Shown: positions 25,789-34,218, counted from the first letter of the stretch. The stretch is 64,000 nt of DNA from Amycolatopsis jejuensis (GCF_000717335.1 NZ_JNYZ01000004.1:357918-421917); one strand, 5' to 3'. Notes: generated from the sequence alone by a model not told the origin. Numbers and translations are program-made.

Positions 25789-26649
25789 TCACCCCAGTAC
25801 CTCACGTAGGCGGGTGGCGAAGGCTTCCGGTTTTCCGGCGTAGCCGTGTTCGCCGCCCATGAAGCCGCCGTGGTGGCTGGGGAAGACTGTTGCTTCCTGG
25901 CCTAGCAGGGCGGCTACTGCGCGGGCGGTGCGGCCGGTGAAGGTGTCGCCGGTTTCCTCGCCTACTGCGATCAGCGTGCGGGTTGGAGCGGCCTTGAGTG
26001 CCTCGACGTTCGGGTGGTAGCTGCTGATTGCCCACGACCGGTCCGACAGGAGTGGGTCGTCGCGTTTTCCGTCGTCTTCTGTCGGCATGCCGAATTGTGC
26101 TGGGTCGGCGGGGGGTTGGGCGAAGTATTCGTCGGTGAATTCGCCTTGCCAGCCGGTCTGCACGATGAATCCCGCCATGGCCGCGCCCCAGCCGCGGGCT
26201 CGGTAGACGTCGGTGAGTGAGTTGCGGGCTCGTTCGGCGGCTGCTGCGTCGGGCAGGACCGGGATGGTGGGCGGCTCGTGCGCGATCAGGGTGACCACGT
26301 CGTTCGGGTGTGCCGCTACCAGCGCGAGGGCGGTGACTGCGCCGCCGCTGCTGCCGAACAGGTCGACCGGGCCGGAGCCGAGCGCCTCGATCACCGCGTG
26401 TACGTCCTCGGCTTGGACCTCGGGGGTGTGGTCGGTGCGGCCGTCACTGCGGGTGCTGCGGCCAAGGCCGCGCGGGTCGTACGTGACCACCGTGCGGTCC
26501 TCGAGGTACCCGACGAGCGTGCTGAACCCGCTTGCGTCCATCGGCTGGCCGATCAGCACGAGCGGCCGCAGGCCGTCGGCGAGGGGGCGGCCGTGTACGT
26601 CGTAGACGATGTCGGCGCCGTCGGTGGCCAGGTGGTGGGTGGTGGACAT
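25789..26649 (-). CDS. alpha/beta hydrolase
   Basis: 286 residues from the ATG at 26649. The fold is typical: LVLIGQPMDASGF at the oxyanion strand, YDPRGLGRSTRSDGR, then the nucleophile elbow DLFGSSGGAVTALAL with Ser in GSSGG. An acid may lie in the GEETGDTF region, and a His comes late (FPSHHGGFMGG). Esterase or lactonase activity is possible; the substrate is unknown. It reads away from the small ACT-like gene. The distal codons share the A-ending bias seen in the permease. Confidence 0.82.
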   Translation of the reverse strand: MSTTHHLATDGADIVYDVHGRPLADGLRPLVLIGQPMDASGFSTLVGYLEDRTVVTYDPRGLGRSTRSDGRTDHTPEVQAEDVHAVIEALGSGPVDLFGSSGGAVTALALVAAHPNDVVTLIAHEPPTIPVLPDAAAAERARNSLTDVYRARGWGAAMAGFIVQTGWQGEFTDEYFAQPPADPAQFGMPTEDDGKRDDPLLSDRSWAISSYHPNVEALKAAPTRTLIAVGEETGDTFTGRTARAVAALLGQEATVFPSHHGGFMGGEHGYAGKPEAFATRLREVLG

Positions 26650-26744
26650 GTGGACTCCCCAGTCTCGCGTGAACGCAGTCCCGGCAGGGTACCGCGGGTC
26701 CGGCGCCTTGCCCGGGTATCGCAGGTCCACTGTGGACGACCGGG

Positions 26745-26772
26745 TTGACTACCCGCGGTGACGTGTTAACCT
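26745..26772 (+). promoter_or_regulatory. promoter of a probable leaderless leader peptide
   Basis: A TTGACT -35 box (26745-26750) and TAACCT -10 box (26767-26772) are separated by 16 bp. The first base after a normal 6-bp discriminator is the G of the leader GTG at 26779, so transcription and translation would start at the same base. Confidence 0.55.
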
Positions 26773-26778
26773 GACGCC

Positions 26779-26829
26779 GTGCTGCGCATCCTGACGTCCG
26801 AGCGACTCGTAACCCAGCGCGCCGGCTGA
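26779..26829 (+). CDS. probable 16-residue leader peptide
   Basis: A short frame, GTG to TGA, encodes VLRILTSERLVTQRAG. No ribosome site precedes it, but it starts where the promoter at 26745-26772 would start transcription, so it is likely leaderless, as many actinobacterial attenuator peptides are. It has three Leu, three Arg, two Val and two Thr and no strict run of one amino acid. Its end lies within the left arm of a 10-bp hairpin. It stands 93 bp before the small ACT-like gene, which it may control. Confidence 0.45.
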   Translation: MLRILTSERLVTQRAG

Positions 26830-26847
26830 ACCAGGCTGCCGGCGCGC
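26817..26847 (+). promoter_or_regulatory. hairpin at the end of the leader frame, candidate attenuator
   Basis: A perfect stem of GCGCGCCGGC (26817-26826) with GCCGGCGCGC (26838-26847) and an 11-nt loop. The left arm is the last codons of the leader frame, so a ribosome stalled or released there would decide whether the stem forms. No U-run follows, so it may act on translation or through Rho. Confidence 0.5.
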
Positions 26848-26922
26848 GATGCCGGCGTATGCCGTGACTCCCCTTCGGGACCTGGCCCTTCCACGAAACC
26901 GCCAGATTTCCGGAGAAGCGCC

Positions 26923-27195
26923 ATGTCTTCCAGTACCTTCTACACCCCCACCCCGGCCATGCTGGTCCGCCGCCGGATTGCGACGTACTTCGTCGGCGGC
27001 ATCGACCAGATCCCCGGCCTGGTCAGCGCACTGACCCAGCACGGCCGCCTGGTCCACGAGCTGTCCGTCGACGTCCGCGAAGGCGTCCGGGAAGCCAGCA
27101 TGGTCTGCACGGTCCTGGTCGCGCCCGACGCCCTCGACGGCCTGCTCGGCTGCCTGCGCGACCTGCCGTCGGTCGTGTCGGCCGAGCTCGCCTGA
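26923..27195 (+). CDS. small ACT-like protein (IlvM-like in size and pattern)
   Basis: 90 residues, ATG at 26923 after GGAGAAG. After a short lead, the sequence RRRIATYFVGGIDQIPGLVS, HGRLVHELSVDV, ASMVCTVLV and ALDGLLGCLRDLPSVVSAEL suits a beta-alpha-beta-beta-alpha-beta ACT fold, as in small regulatory subunits of acetolactate synthase. No catalytic partner is near. It could be a free amino-acid sensor. The call rests on pattern only. The leader peptide and hairpin upstream support a link with amino-acid supply. Confidence 0.5.
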   Translation: MSSSTFYTPTPAMLVRRRIATYFVGGIDQIPGLVSALTQHGRLVHELSVDVREGVREASMVCTVLVAPDALDGLLGCLRDLPSVVSAELA

Positions 27196-27203
27196 CCCTC
27201 GCC

Positions 27204-27300
27204 CGAACCAGCCCGACCCGCCATCTCGGCCGAACCAGCCCGACCCGCCATCTCAGCCGAACCGGCCCGACCCTCCGCCTCGGCCAACCCGGCCCGACCC
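27204..27300. repeat. 27-bp tandem repeat, about 3.6 copies
   Basis: Units begin at 27204, 27231, 27258 and 27285, each starting CGAACCAGCCCGACCCGCC or a close variant; the first two are nearly identical. The array fills the gap between the ACT-like gene and the IclR stop codon and shows no coding sense. Confidence 0.75.
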
Positions 27301-28050
27301 TCACCTGGTCGACCGCGCGATCCCCAGCGCGGCCGTCCGCACGGCGGGGGCCAGCCGGTCCACCGCGGCCCGGGAATGCGCGACGATGCCCAGCGCCGCG
27401 CGCACCCCGCCGTCCAGCGTGAGGATCGGCGCGGCCACCGAAACCGCACCCAGGGTCATCTCCTCGTACGAATACGCCACCCCGGACCGGCGGACCTCCG
27501 CGAGAGCCGACGCGAGCCGCCCGGGCTGGGTGATCGTGTGCGGGGTCATCCGGGACAGCCCGCCTGCCGCGACCGTGGTCAGCAGGCCCTTCCCGGAGAA
27601 CGCCAGGATCGCCTTGCCGACGCCGGTCGCATGCAGCGGCAGCCGTCCGCCGATGTGCGTCTGCGTGGGTACCGCACGGTCGCTGGAGATCTTTTCTACG
27701 CACAGCGCCTCGGTGCCCTCCAGCACGGTCAGCTGGATGTTTTCTTGCGTGGCCTGGAAAAGATCGTGCATGTACGGCAGCGCCGCCTCCCGCAGCCCGC
27801 GCTGCTGCGGCGCGAGCGTGCCGATGGTCCACAGCCGCATGCCGATGCGGTACCGGCCGTCCTCCAGCCGCTCCAGGCCGCCCCACGCCCGCAGCTCACC
27901 GATGAGCCGCCGCGCCGTCGAGATCGGCAGGCCGCTGCGCGTGGCGACGTCGGTGAGCGACAGCGCCGGGTGCGCGACGTCGAAGCAATCGAGAACCGTC
28001 AACAGCCGCCGCGAGACCGTCTGACCTGGGGTGTTCGTCCGTCCAGCCAC
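27301..28050 (-). CDS. IclR family transcriptional regulator of the hydroxyquinol cluster
   Basis: 249 residues from the GTG at 28050. The N-terminal winged helix is RRLLTVLDCFDVAHPALSLT, then LPISTARRLIGELRAWGGLE. The effector domain has LPLHATGVGKAILAF and VAAPILTLDGGVRAALGIVA. IclR proteins often control aromatic or sugar-acid breakdown. It diverges from an MFS gene, and the gap contains a perfect palindrome, TTGCCA-N5-TGGCAA. Similar sites lie at the MFS start and before the hydrolase gene at 38096, which marks the set of genes it probably controls. Confidence 0.9.
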   Translation of the reverse strand: MAGRTNTPGQTVSRRLLTVLDCFDVAHPALSLTDVATRSGLPISTARRLIGELRAWGGLERLEDGRYRIGMRLWTIGTLAPQQRGLREAALPYMHDLFQATQENIQLTVLEGTEALCVEKISSDRAVPTQTHIGGRLPLHATGVGKAILAFSGKGLLTTVAAGGLSRMTPHTITQPGRLASALAEVRRSGVAYSYEEMTLGAVSVAAPILTLDGGVRAALGIVAHSRAAVDRLAPAVRTAALGIARSTR

Positions 28051-28086
28051 ATCCCCACCTTCCCCGCGTCCAGGATCACGAGCTTG

Positions 28087-28119
28087 CCAGCGTTGCCACT
28101 GGATGGCAATGAACGCTGG
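28087..28119. promoter_or_regulatory. main IclR operator, nested palindrome
   Basis: The inner palindrome TTGCCA (28093-28098) - CTGGA - TGGCAA (28104-28109) is perfect. The outer arms CCAGCGTT (28087-28094) and AACGCTGG (28112-28119) are also perfect. It lies 37 bp from the IclR start and about 105 bp from the MFS start. Confidence 0.7.
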
Positions 28120-28203
28120 CGAACGACCCCGCACGAGCCGCAGGATCGCCGTCAGCAACCCGGAACAAGGAGGTTCTCCCGGTGCTGACTCCCCATATCT
28201 CTG

Positions 28204-28220
28204 TTGCCACTGTGTGGACA
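28204..28220. promoter_or_regulatory. second IclR site at the MFS start
   Basis: TTGCCACTGTGTGGACA agrees with the main site at 13 of 17 positions, including all of TTGCCACTG. It covers an alternative GTG at 28214, which supports the later start at 28226 for the MFS gene. Confidence 0.5.
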
Positions 28221-28225
28221 TCCCG

Positions 28226-29476
28226 GTGAACGCCGGTTTCTGGACGCGCCAAGGGCTCGTCCCCCACCTGCGCTGGGGCTTCGTCGCGCTCACGCTCTTC
28301 ATGGTCGGCGACGGCATCGAAGCCGGTTTTCTGTCACCCTACCTGGCCGAACGCGGGTTCGGCACCGGGCAGAGCTCCCTGCTCTGGAGCGTTTACGGGC
28401 TCGTCGTGGCGGTGGCCGCGTGGCTGTCCGGCGCGCTTGCCGAGGCGTTCGGCCCGCGCCGGGTGATGCTCGCCGGGTTCACGCTCTGGGTCGTCTTCGA
28501 GGTGGTGTTCCTCTTCGCGCTGGCCCGCGGCGACTTCCCGCTCATGCTGGCCGGCTTCGGCGTCCGCGGCCTCGGATACCCGCTCTTCGCCTACGGCTTC
28601 CTCGTCTGGGTCGCGATGGACACGCCCGGCGCGGTGCTCGGCAAGGCCGTCGGCTGGTACTGGTTCTTCTCCGTCCTCGGGCTCGGCGTGCTGGGCTCGT
28701 ACTACGCCGGCGCGGTCATCCCGCTGATCGGCGAGTTCGCGACACTCGCGTCGTCACTCGCGTTCATCGCCGCAGGCGGGCTGATGGTCCTGTTGCTGGT
28801 GAAGGGCCGCCGGAAGGAGTCGGCGGACCTGCGCGGCAGCCTGCGTTCGATGCTCGGCGCGTTCACCGTCGTCGCGGAACGCCCGCGGGTGGGCATCGGC
28901 GGCGTCGTCCGGGTGATCAACACCCTGAGCTTCTACGCCTTCGTCGTCTTCATGACCACGCACATGGTCCGCGAGGTCGGACTGTCCACTTCGGAATGGC
29001 AGACCGTCTGGGGCACGATGTTGCTGGTGAACGTGCTGGCCAACATCCTGTTCGGCTACATCGGCGACCGGTTCGGCCGCGTCCGCACGGTGGCGTGGTT
29101 CGGCGGGCTGCTGTGCGCGATCACCGTGCCCGCGCTGTATTACGTCCCGAAGCTGGCCGGTCCGAACTTCTGGGCGGTGCTCGCCGTCGGCGTCGTATGG
29201 GGCGCGGCGTTGTCGGCCTTCGTTCCGCTTTCGGCGATCATGCCGTCGCTCGCGCCGCACCGGGTCGGCAGTGCGGTCGCGATCCTGAACCTGGGCGCGG
29301 GGGTGAGCCAGTTCGCCGGGCCGGTGGTGGCCGGGCTCGTCGCGCCGATCGGGGTCGAGGGCACGGTCTGGGTGATTTCCGCCTGCTACGTCGTCGGCAT
29401 CGGCCTCACGTACCTGCTCAAGGAACCATCGGCGAATCTGCTGGATGCCAGGTTGAAGGAAAGGATCGCGCCATGA
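28226..29476 (+). CDS. MFS transporter, RbtT/DalT/CsbX-like (polyol type)
   Basis: 416 residues, twelve membrane helices. The GTG at 28226 is preferred over 28214 because an operator covers the latter. TLFMVGDGIEAGFLSPYLAE, then LAEAFGPRRVMLAG and FGYIGDRFGRVRTVAWFGG are typical of the ribitol/arabitol-transporter and CsbX group. It is the first gene of a run under IclR control, so it likely imports the substrate of the pathway. A polyol or cyclitol-like solute would fit the family better than an aromatic acid. Confidence 0.85.
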   Translation: MNAGFWTRQGLVPHLRWGFVALTLFMVGDGIEAGFLSPYLAERGFGTGQSSLLWSVYGLVVAVAAWLSGALAEAFGPRRVMLAGFTLWVVFEVVFLFALARGDFPLMLAGFGVRGLGYPLFAYGFLVWVAMDTPGAVLGKAVGWYWFFSVLGLGVLGSYYAGAVIPLIGEFATLASSLAFIAAGGLMVLLLVKGRRKESADLRGSLRSMLGAFTVVAERPRVGIGGVVRVINTLSFYAFVVFMTTHMVREVGLSTSEWQTVWGTMLLVNVLANILFGYIGDRFGRVRTVAWFGGLLCAITVPALYYVPKLAGPNFWAVLAVGVVWGAALSAFVPLSAIMPSLAPHRVGSAVAILNLGAGVSQFAGPVVAGLVAPIGVEGTVWVISACYVVGIGLTYLLKEPSANLLDARLKERIAP

Positions 29477-30150
29477 CCGGAAAGCCGACCATCGTGCTGG
29501 TGCACGGAATGTGGCACGGCGGCTGGGCGTGGGACCAGTTGGTACCGCTGCTGGAAGATCACCCGACCGTCCAGGTCACCTTGCCGGGCAAGGACCGCGC
29601 CCCGGGTGACGTCACTTTTCGGGGCCATTGCGACCATCTCGCCCGCACGCTCGCCGAAATCCCCGGTGACGTCGTGCTCGTCGGACATTCTTATGGCGGC
29701 GCAGTACTCACTCAAGCCGGGGCTGCGCCGAATGTCCGCGGAATGATTTTCGTGGGTGCATTTGCTTTGCTACCAGGGGAATCGGTCGCTTCGATCAACG
29801 ACGCTGAAGCAGGGTCGGAAGCAGGCGCGGACGACATCGTCAGCGACGGCGAATACCTTGTCATCGCCCCGGAAACCGCGCGAAACGCCTTCTATCATGA
29901 CTGTTCGGAAGATCCCGCCGACCGGCTTACCCCAGAGCACGCCAGTGTCCGCAACACCGAAGTCACCCAAGCTGCCTGGCAAACGGTTCCGTCGCATTTC
30001 GTCGTATGCACACTCGACCGTGCATGCACCCCCGATGTACAACGGAAAATGGCTGCGCGGCTCGATTCGCAAAGCGAACTGAAATCGAGTCACTCCCCGA
30101 TGCTCTCCATGCCGGACGCCCTCGCCCGCACCATTCTCGAGTTCGTATGA
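29473..30150 (+). CDS. alpha/beta hydrolase in the hydroxyquinol cluster
   Basis: 225 residues. The oxyanion motif HGMWHGGWAWDQL, the nucleophile Ser in VLVGHSYGGAVL, acid near CTLDRACTPD and His in ELKSSHSPMLSMP match the salicylate-esterase/hydroxynitrile-lyase-like group of small hydrolases. It overlaps the MFS stop by 4 bp and the next SDR start by 4 bp. It may open an ester or lactone or cut a C-C bond of a diketone intermediate. The true step is unknown. Confidence 0.85.
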   Translation: MTGKPTIVLVHGMWHGGWAWDQLVPLLEDHPTVQVTLPGKDRAPGDVTFRGHCDHLARTLAEIPGDVVLVGHSYGGAVLTQAGAAPNVRGMIFVGAFALLPGESVASINDAEAGSEAGADDIVSDGEYLVIAPETARNAFYHDCSEDPADRLTPEHASVRNTEVTQAAWQTVPSHFVVCTLDRACTPDVQRKMAARLDSQSELKSSHSPMLSMPDALARTILEFV

Positions 30151-30872
30151 GCGTGGCAATCGTGACCGGTGGCGCGGGCGGAATGGGCACAGCGATCGCC
30201 GAAGTCCTGCTCGCCGACGGATTCCGCGTCGCGTTGCTCGACCGGCGCGGCGCGCCGGAAGCCGCGGCCCGGTTCGGCGACCAGGCGCTCGGGGTCGAGG
30301 CCGACGTCACCGACGAGGACTCGGTCCGCACGGCCGTCGACCAGGTCGTGGCGGCCTGGGGCCGGATCGACGGGCTCGTCAACAACGCCGGGATCGAGCT
30401 GCAGCACACGATGGCCGACCTGGAAACCATTACCTGGCAAGCAACTCTGGCCGTCAACCTCGCCGGACCGGCGCTGATGATCAAGCATTGCATCCCGCAG
30501 TGGCGGAACCAGGGCAGCGGCCGGGTGGTGTCGGTCGGCTCGCGCACCTGGCTCGGCGGGGCTACCTCGGCGTCGTACGCGGCGTCGAAAGCAGCGCTCG
30601 TCGGGCTGACCCGCACCGCCTGCCGTGAGCTGGGCGCACTCGGGGTCACCGCAAATGTGGTCGCGCCGAGTTTCGTGCGCACTCCGCTGAGTGCGGTGAA
30701 AGGCGATTCCTATGGGGAACGTTTTGCCGCCGCGTCCCCGATCGGCCGGTTGGTGGAACCGGTGGACGTGGCGAACGCGGTCGCGTTCCTGCTGTCCGAC
30801 CGCGCCCGCGCCATCACCGGCGAAGTCATCCACGTCACGGCCGGGACCCATCTCGCGCCGCACATTCCGTGA
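30147..30872 (+). CDS. short-chain dehydrogenase/reductase
   Basis: 241 residues. The cofactor loop is VTGGAGGMGTAIA, NNAG is at about 84, and the catalytic Ser is in SVGSRTWLGG with YAASK (Tyr and Lys). The acidic residue after strand 2 (LLDRRG) suggests NAD(H). It probably oxidises an alcohol group on a ring substrate. It is translationally coupled on the left (ATGA). A second SDR closes the operon at 36447. Confidence 0.9.
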   Translation: MSVAIVTGGAGGMGTAIAEVLLADGFRVALLDRRGAPEAAARFGDQALGVEADVTDEDSVRTAVDQVVAAWGRIDGLVNNAGIELQHTMADLETITWQATLAVNLAGPALMIKHCIPQWRNQGSGRVVSVGSRTWLGGATSASYAASKAALVGLTRTACRELGALGVTANVVAPSFVRTPLSAVKGDSYGERFAAASPIGRLVEPVDVANAVAFLLSDRARAITGEVIHVTAGTHLAPHIP

Positions 30873-30892
30873 ACATCAAGGAGGATCCTGAA

Positions 30893-31501
30893 GTGCAGAC
30901 CGACCGCGAAGCCCTGCGCGAGCTCGTCGACAACTGGGCGGTGTGGCGCGACGCCGGCGACTGGGACCGGTTCGCGCGCGTCTGGGACGAGGACGCCGGC
31001 TGGATGACCGCGACCTGGTTCCAGGGCCCCGCCAAGGACTTCATCGCGGTGAGCCGCGACGGGTTCGAACGCGGCGTGAGCATCCTGCACTTCCTCGGCG
31101 GCCACTCCGCCGACCTCGCGGGCGACCGCGCGATCGCGCAGACCAAGATGACCATCAACCAGCGCGCCGAGGTCGACGGGGTCGAGGTCGACGTCGTGTG
31201 CACCGGCCGGTTCTACGATTTCTGCCACCGCCGCGACGGCCGCTGGACGATCGTGCGCCGCCAGCCGATCTACGAGAAGGACCGGCTCGACCCGGTCGAC
31301 CCGGCCGCCCGCCTCGAGCTCGACCCGGCGCTGCTGGCCCGTTTCCCGATCGGCTACCGCCACCTCGGTTACCTGCAGACCAAGGCCGGGTTCACGGTCA
31401 AGCTCGACCTCCCGGGCCTCACCGGCGAGGCCGTGCAGCGGCTGTACGACGAGGGCGCGAAGTGGCTCGCCGGGTCGGCCACCGCGGGCGAGGTCGGCTG
31501 A
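30893..31501 (+). CDS. NTF2-like (SnoaL/scytalone-dehydratase fold) protein
   Basis: 202 residues from the GTG at 30893; AAGGAGG is 8 bp before it. An earlier in-frame GTG at 30869 lacks a ribosome site. The cone-fold pattern is LRELVDNWAVWRDAGDWDRF and WDEDAGWMTATWFQGP, then VVCTGRFYDFCHRRDGRWTI and RRQPIYEKDRL, with a C-terminal extension of about 60 residues. Members include dehydratases, isomerases and ring-hydroxylase beta subunits. Without an alpha subunit nearby, a dehydratase or isomerase role is more likely, for example removal of water to make the ring aromatic. Confidence 0.8.
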   Translation: MQTDREALRELVDNWAVWRDAGDWDRFARVWDEDAGWMTATWFQGPAKDFIAVSRDGFERGVSILHFLGGHSADLAGDRAIAQTKMTINQRAEVDGVEVDVVCTGRFYDFCHRRDGRWTIVRRQPIYEKDRLDPVDPAARLELDPALLARFPIGYRHLGYLQTKAGFTVKLDLPGLTGEAVQRLYDEGAKWLAGSATAGEVG

Positions 31502-31502
31502 C

Positions 31503-32318
31503 ATGCCCGACCTGACCTGCAGCGCGAACACGCTCCGGTTCGCCGACCTGCCGACCAGGGTGTCGGCCGCGGCCGCCGCCGGGTTCACCGGGCTCGGCCT
31601 GCGCGTGTCCGACTACCTCGGCGCCGAACTGCCCGACGAAGCGATCCGCGACCTGCTCGACCGGCACGGGATGCGGGTGCTCGAACTGGAGCACACGTGG
31701 GACTGGACGGTCGAAGACCCCGCCGAGCAGGCGATGTTCCGCTTTGCCGACCGGATCGGCGTCCGCCAGCTCAACGTCCCGATGTTCAGCGAGCATCCGC
31801 TCGAAGACCTGGTACGGCCATTCGGTGAGCTGTGCGACCGGGCGGCCGGGCACGGTCTGCTGGTGGGGTTCGAGTTCCTGCCCTACAGCCACGTCCGGAC
31901 GCTCGGCGAGGCATGGCAGGTCGTGTCCGCCGCGGACCGGCCGAACGCCGGAGTGATCGTCGATCTGTGGCATTGGTTCCGTTCCGGGGCGCAGGTCGCC
32001 GACCTGGCCGAGGTCTCGGCGATCACGTCCGTGCAGCTGTGCGACGTCCTTCCCGAACCGGGCCCGGACCTCGCCGACGAGGCCAGGCACCGCAGGCAAC
32101 TGCCCGGTCAAGGGGCGGGCGACACGGCCGCGGCGCTTGCCGCCTTGCGCGAAGTTGCGCGACCGTTGCCGATGTCGGTCGAGGTGTTCTCCGACGACCT
32201 CGACGCCCGGCCCGCGGAAGAAGCCGCCCGGCTGGCCTTCGCCGCCGCGGAGGAAACGCTCCGCCGCACGGGAAGTACGGCGGCCGCGTGGAAAACCAAT
32301 CTCGAGGAGTCCCGGTGA
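31503..32318 (+). CDS. xylose-isomerase-like TIM barrel protein, first copy
   Basis: 271 residues, sugar phosphate isomerase/epimerase superfamily (AP_endonuc_2 fold). Likely metal ligands are Glu in LVGFEFLPYS, Asp and His in IVDLWHWFRSG (DxxH), the polar residue in VQLCDVLP and Glu in MSVEVFSD. The family includes 3-dehydroshikimate dehydratase, inosose dehydratase and C-glycoside lyases. A dehydratase acting on a keto-cyclitol or keto-ring intermediate fits its place between an SDR and a dioxygenase. It overlaps the dioxygenase start by 4 bp. Confidence 0.85.
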   Translation: MPDLTCSANTLRFADLPTRVSAAAAAGFTGLGLRVSDYLGAELPDEAIRDLLDRHGMRVLELEHTWDWTVEDPAEQAMFRFADRIGVRQLNVPMFSEHPLEDLVRPFGELCDRAAGHGLLVGFEFLPYSHVRTLGEAWQVVSAADRPNAGVIVDLWHWFRSGAQVADLAEVSAITSVQLCDVLPEPGPDLADEARHRRQLPGQGAGDTAAALAALREVARPLPMSVEVFSDDLDARPAEEAARLAFAAAEETLRRTGSTAAAWKTNLEESR

Positions 32319-33184
32319 CCGCCAGTTTTTCCGAGGAACGCTCGGCCGAAATCGTCGCCGGTAGTTTCGCCGATACCACGGATCCGCGGCTGAAGCAGGT
32401 ACTGACCAGTCTCGTTTCACACCTGCATGCGTTCGTGAAAGACGTCGAACTCACCGAAACCGAGTGGCAGCACGCAATCGACTTCCTCACCGCCGTCGGG
32501 CACAAATGCGATGACACCCGGCAGGAATTCGTGTTGCTGTCCGACGTGCTTGGAGTGTCGATGCTGGTCGACGCGATCAATCACCGAGCCCAGGCCGATT
32601 CGACCGATTCGACCGTGCTCGGCCCGTTCCATCTGGTCGATTCCCCACCGCGGGAACTGGGAGACGACATTTCCCTCGACGGTCTCGGCGATGCGTGCGT
32701 ATTCGCGGGCCGGGTCCGCTCTGCCGACGGGACGCCGTTACCCGGCGCGCAGGTCGACGTCTGGCAGGCCAACGGCGCGGGCTTCTACGACGTCCAGCAA
32801 CCGGATCTCCAGCCGGAACGCAATCTTCGCGGCCTTTTCACCACCGACACAGAGGGCCGGTTTTGGCTGCGGACGGTCGTTCCGCGCTATTACCCGATTC
32901 CCGACGACGGCCCGGTCGGCACCCTGCTGAACGCCACCGGACGCCATCCCAACCGGCCCGCGCACATTCACGTGATCGCCGGTGCCGAAGGTCATTTCCC
33001 GGTGACCACGCACGTTTTCGTCGAAGGAAGCCCGTATCTGGATTCGGACGCCGTGTTCGGCGTGAAGGAATCGCTCATCCGGCCGGTCACCGACGTCGAC
33101 GACGTGAAGCTGGCCACGCATTACGGCACGGAAAACCCGTTCCGGCTCATCGAATTCGATATCGTCCTGGACACGCGGCAATGA
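32315..33184 (+). CDS. intradiol ring-cleavage dioxygenase, hydroxyquinol 1,2-dioxygenase type
   Basis: 289 residues. Fe(III) ligands are Tyr158 (GAGFYDVQ), Tyr192 or 193 (RYYPIPDDGPVG), His217 and His219 (RPAHIHV). The helical N-terminal dimer domain (about 1-110) is present. The motif YPIPDDGPVG and the partner gene point to hydroxyquinol (1,2,4-trihydroxybenzene) rather than catechol. The product would be maleylacetate, which the next gene reduces. It starts with GTG overlapping the TIM-barrel stop and overlaps the reductase start by 4 bp. Confidence 0.93.
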   Translation: MTASFSEERSAEIVAGSFADTTDPRLKQVLTSLVSHLHAFVKDVELTETEWQHAIDFLTAVGHKCDDTRQEFVLLSDVLGVSMLVDAINHRAQADSTDSTVLGPFHLVDSPPRELGDDISLDGLGDACVFAGRVRSADGTPLPGAQVDVWQANGAGFYDVQQPDLQPERNLRGLFTTDTEGRFWLRTVVPRYYPIPDDGPVGTLLNATGRHPNRPAHIHVIAGAEGHFPVTTHVFVEGSPYLDSDAVFGVKESLIRPVTDVDDVKLATHYGTENPFRLIEFDIVLDTRQ

Positions 33185-34218
33185 AATTCGTCCACGAAAC
33201 CAGACCCGGCCGCGTTGTCTTCGGTGCCGGCACCCGGCATCAGCTTGCCGAAGAGGTCGAACGCCTTGGCGTGAAACGACTCCTGGTCGTCTGCGCACCC
33301 GGACAAGCCGATCTCGCCGCCGAACTGACTGCGCCGCTGCCAAACACCGTCCTGCATCCGCACGCCGTAATGCACATTCCGGTGTCCACCGCGGAGAAAG
33401 CCATTGCGCTGAGCGAGGGTACCGACGGTTGTCTCTCGGTCGGCGGCGGCTCGGCCGTCGGGCTGGCCAAGGCCGTCGCCAAGGAAACCGGGCTCCCGAT
33501 CATCGCCGTCGCCACGACGTACGCCGGGTCCGAGATGACTCCAGTCTGGGGTCTGACCGCCAACGGCCACAAGACCACCGGCCGCGACCCAAAAGTCTTA
33601 CCCACCACCGTGATCTACGACCCGGAACTGACCGTTTCACTCCCACCGGGGCTGTCGGTCACGAGCGGAATGAACGCACTGGCCCACTCCGCCGAAGCGT
33701 TGTATGCTCCCGATTGCTCCCCGATCACCGCCCTGGTCGCCGCGGAATCCGTCCGCGCCATCGCCAGCGCGCTCCCTCGCATCGTCGAAAACCCGCGCGA
33801 CCTCGACGCCCGCTCCGACGCGCTGTACGGTGCCTGGCTCGCCGGAACCGCACTCGGCAGCACCACGATGTCCTTGCACCACAAGCTGTGTCACCTCCTC
33901 GGCGGCACCTTCGACCTGCCACACGCCGAGACGCACACCGCCGTACTCCCGCACGTCCTCGCCTTCAACCTCCCTGCTTCCCCGGCCGCACACGCAGCTC
34001 TCAACCTGGGCCCGGACCCAGCCACCCGCCTGTACGATCTCGCCCGCAGCCTGGGCGCGGAAATGTCCCTGAAGGCACTGGGACTTCCCGAAACTGGACT
34101 GTCCACTGTGGCCGATCAAGCGCTCGCCGCCCCCTACGCGAACCCGCGCCCGGTCACCACCGATGCCCTCCAGACGTTGCTACGCAACGCTTTCCTCGGC
34201 ACCGCCCCCACCGCTTAG
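33181..34218 (+). CDS. maleylacetate reductase
   Basis: 345 residues, iron-type alcohol dehydrogenase fold. It reduces maleylacetate to 3-oxoadipate with NADH or NADPH. Features: GGGSAVGLAKAVA for the cofactor, TTYAGSEMTPVWG, which is distinctive of the family, and the His-rich SLHHKLCHLLGGTFDLPHAE. It is directly coupled to the dioxygenase (ATGA). Together they make the hydroxyquinol lower pathway. Later 3-oxoadipate genes (CoA-transferase and thiolase) are not in the window and must lie elsewhere. Confidence 0.95.
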   Translation: MKFVHETRPGRVVFGAGTRHQLAEEVERLGVKRLLVVCAPGQADLAAELTAPLPNTVLHPHAVMHIPVSTAEKAIALSEGTDGCLSVGGGSAVGLAKAVAKETGLPIIAVATTYAGSEMTPVWGLTANGHKTTGRDPKVLPTTVIYDPELTVSLPPGLSVTSGMNALAHSAEALYAPDCSPITALVAAESVRAIASALPRIVENPRDLDARSDALYGAWLAGTALGSTTMSLHHKLCHLLGGTFDLPHAETHTAVLPHVLAFNLPASPAAHAALNLGPDPATRLYDLARSLGAEMSLKALGLPETGLSTVADQALAAPYANPRPVTTDALQTLLRNAFLGTAPTA

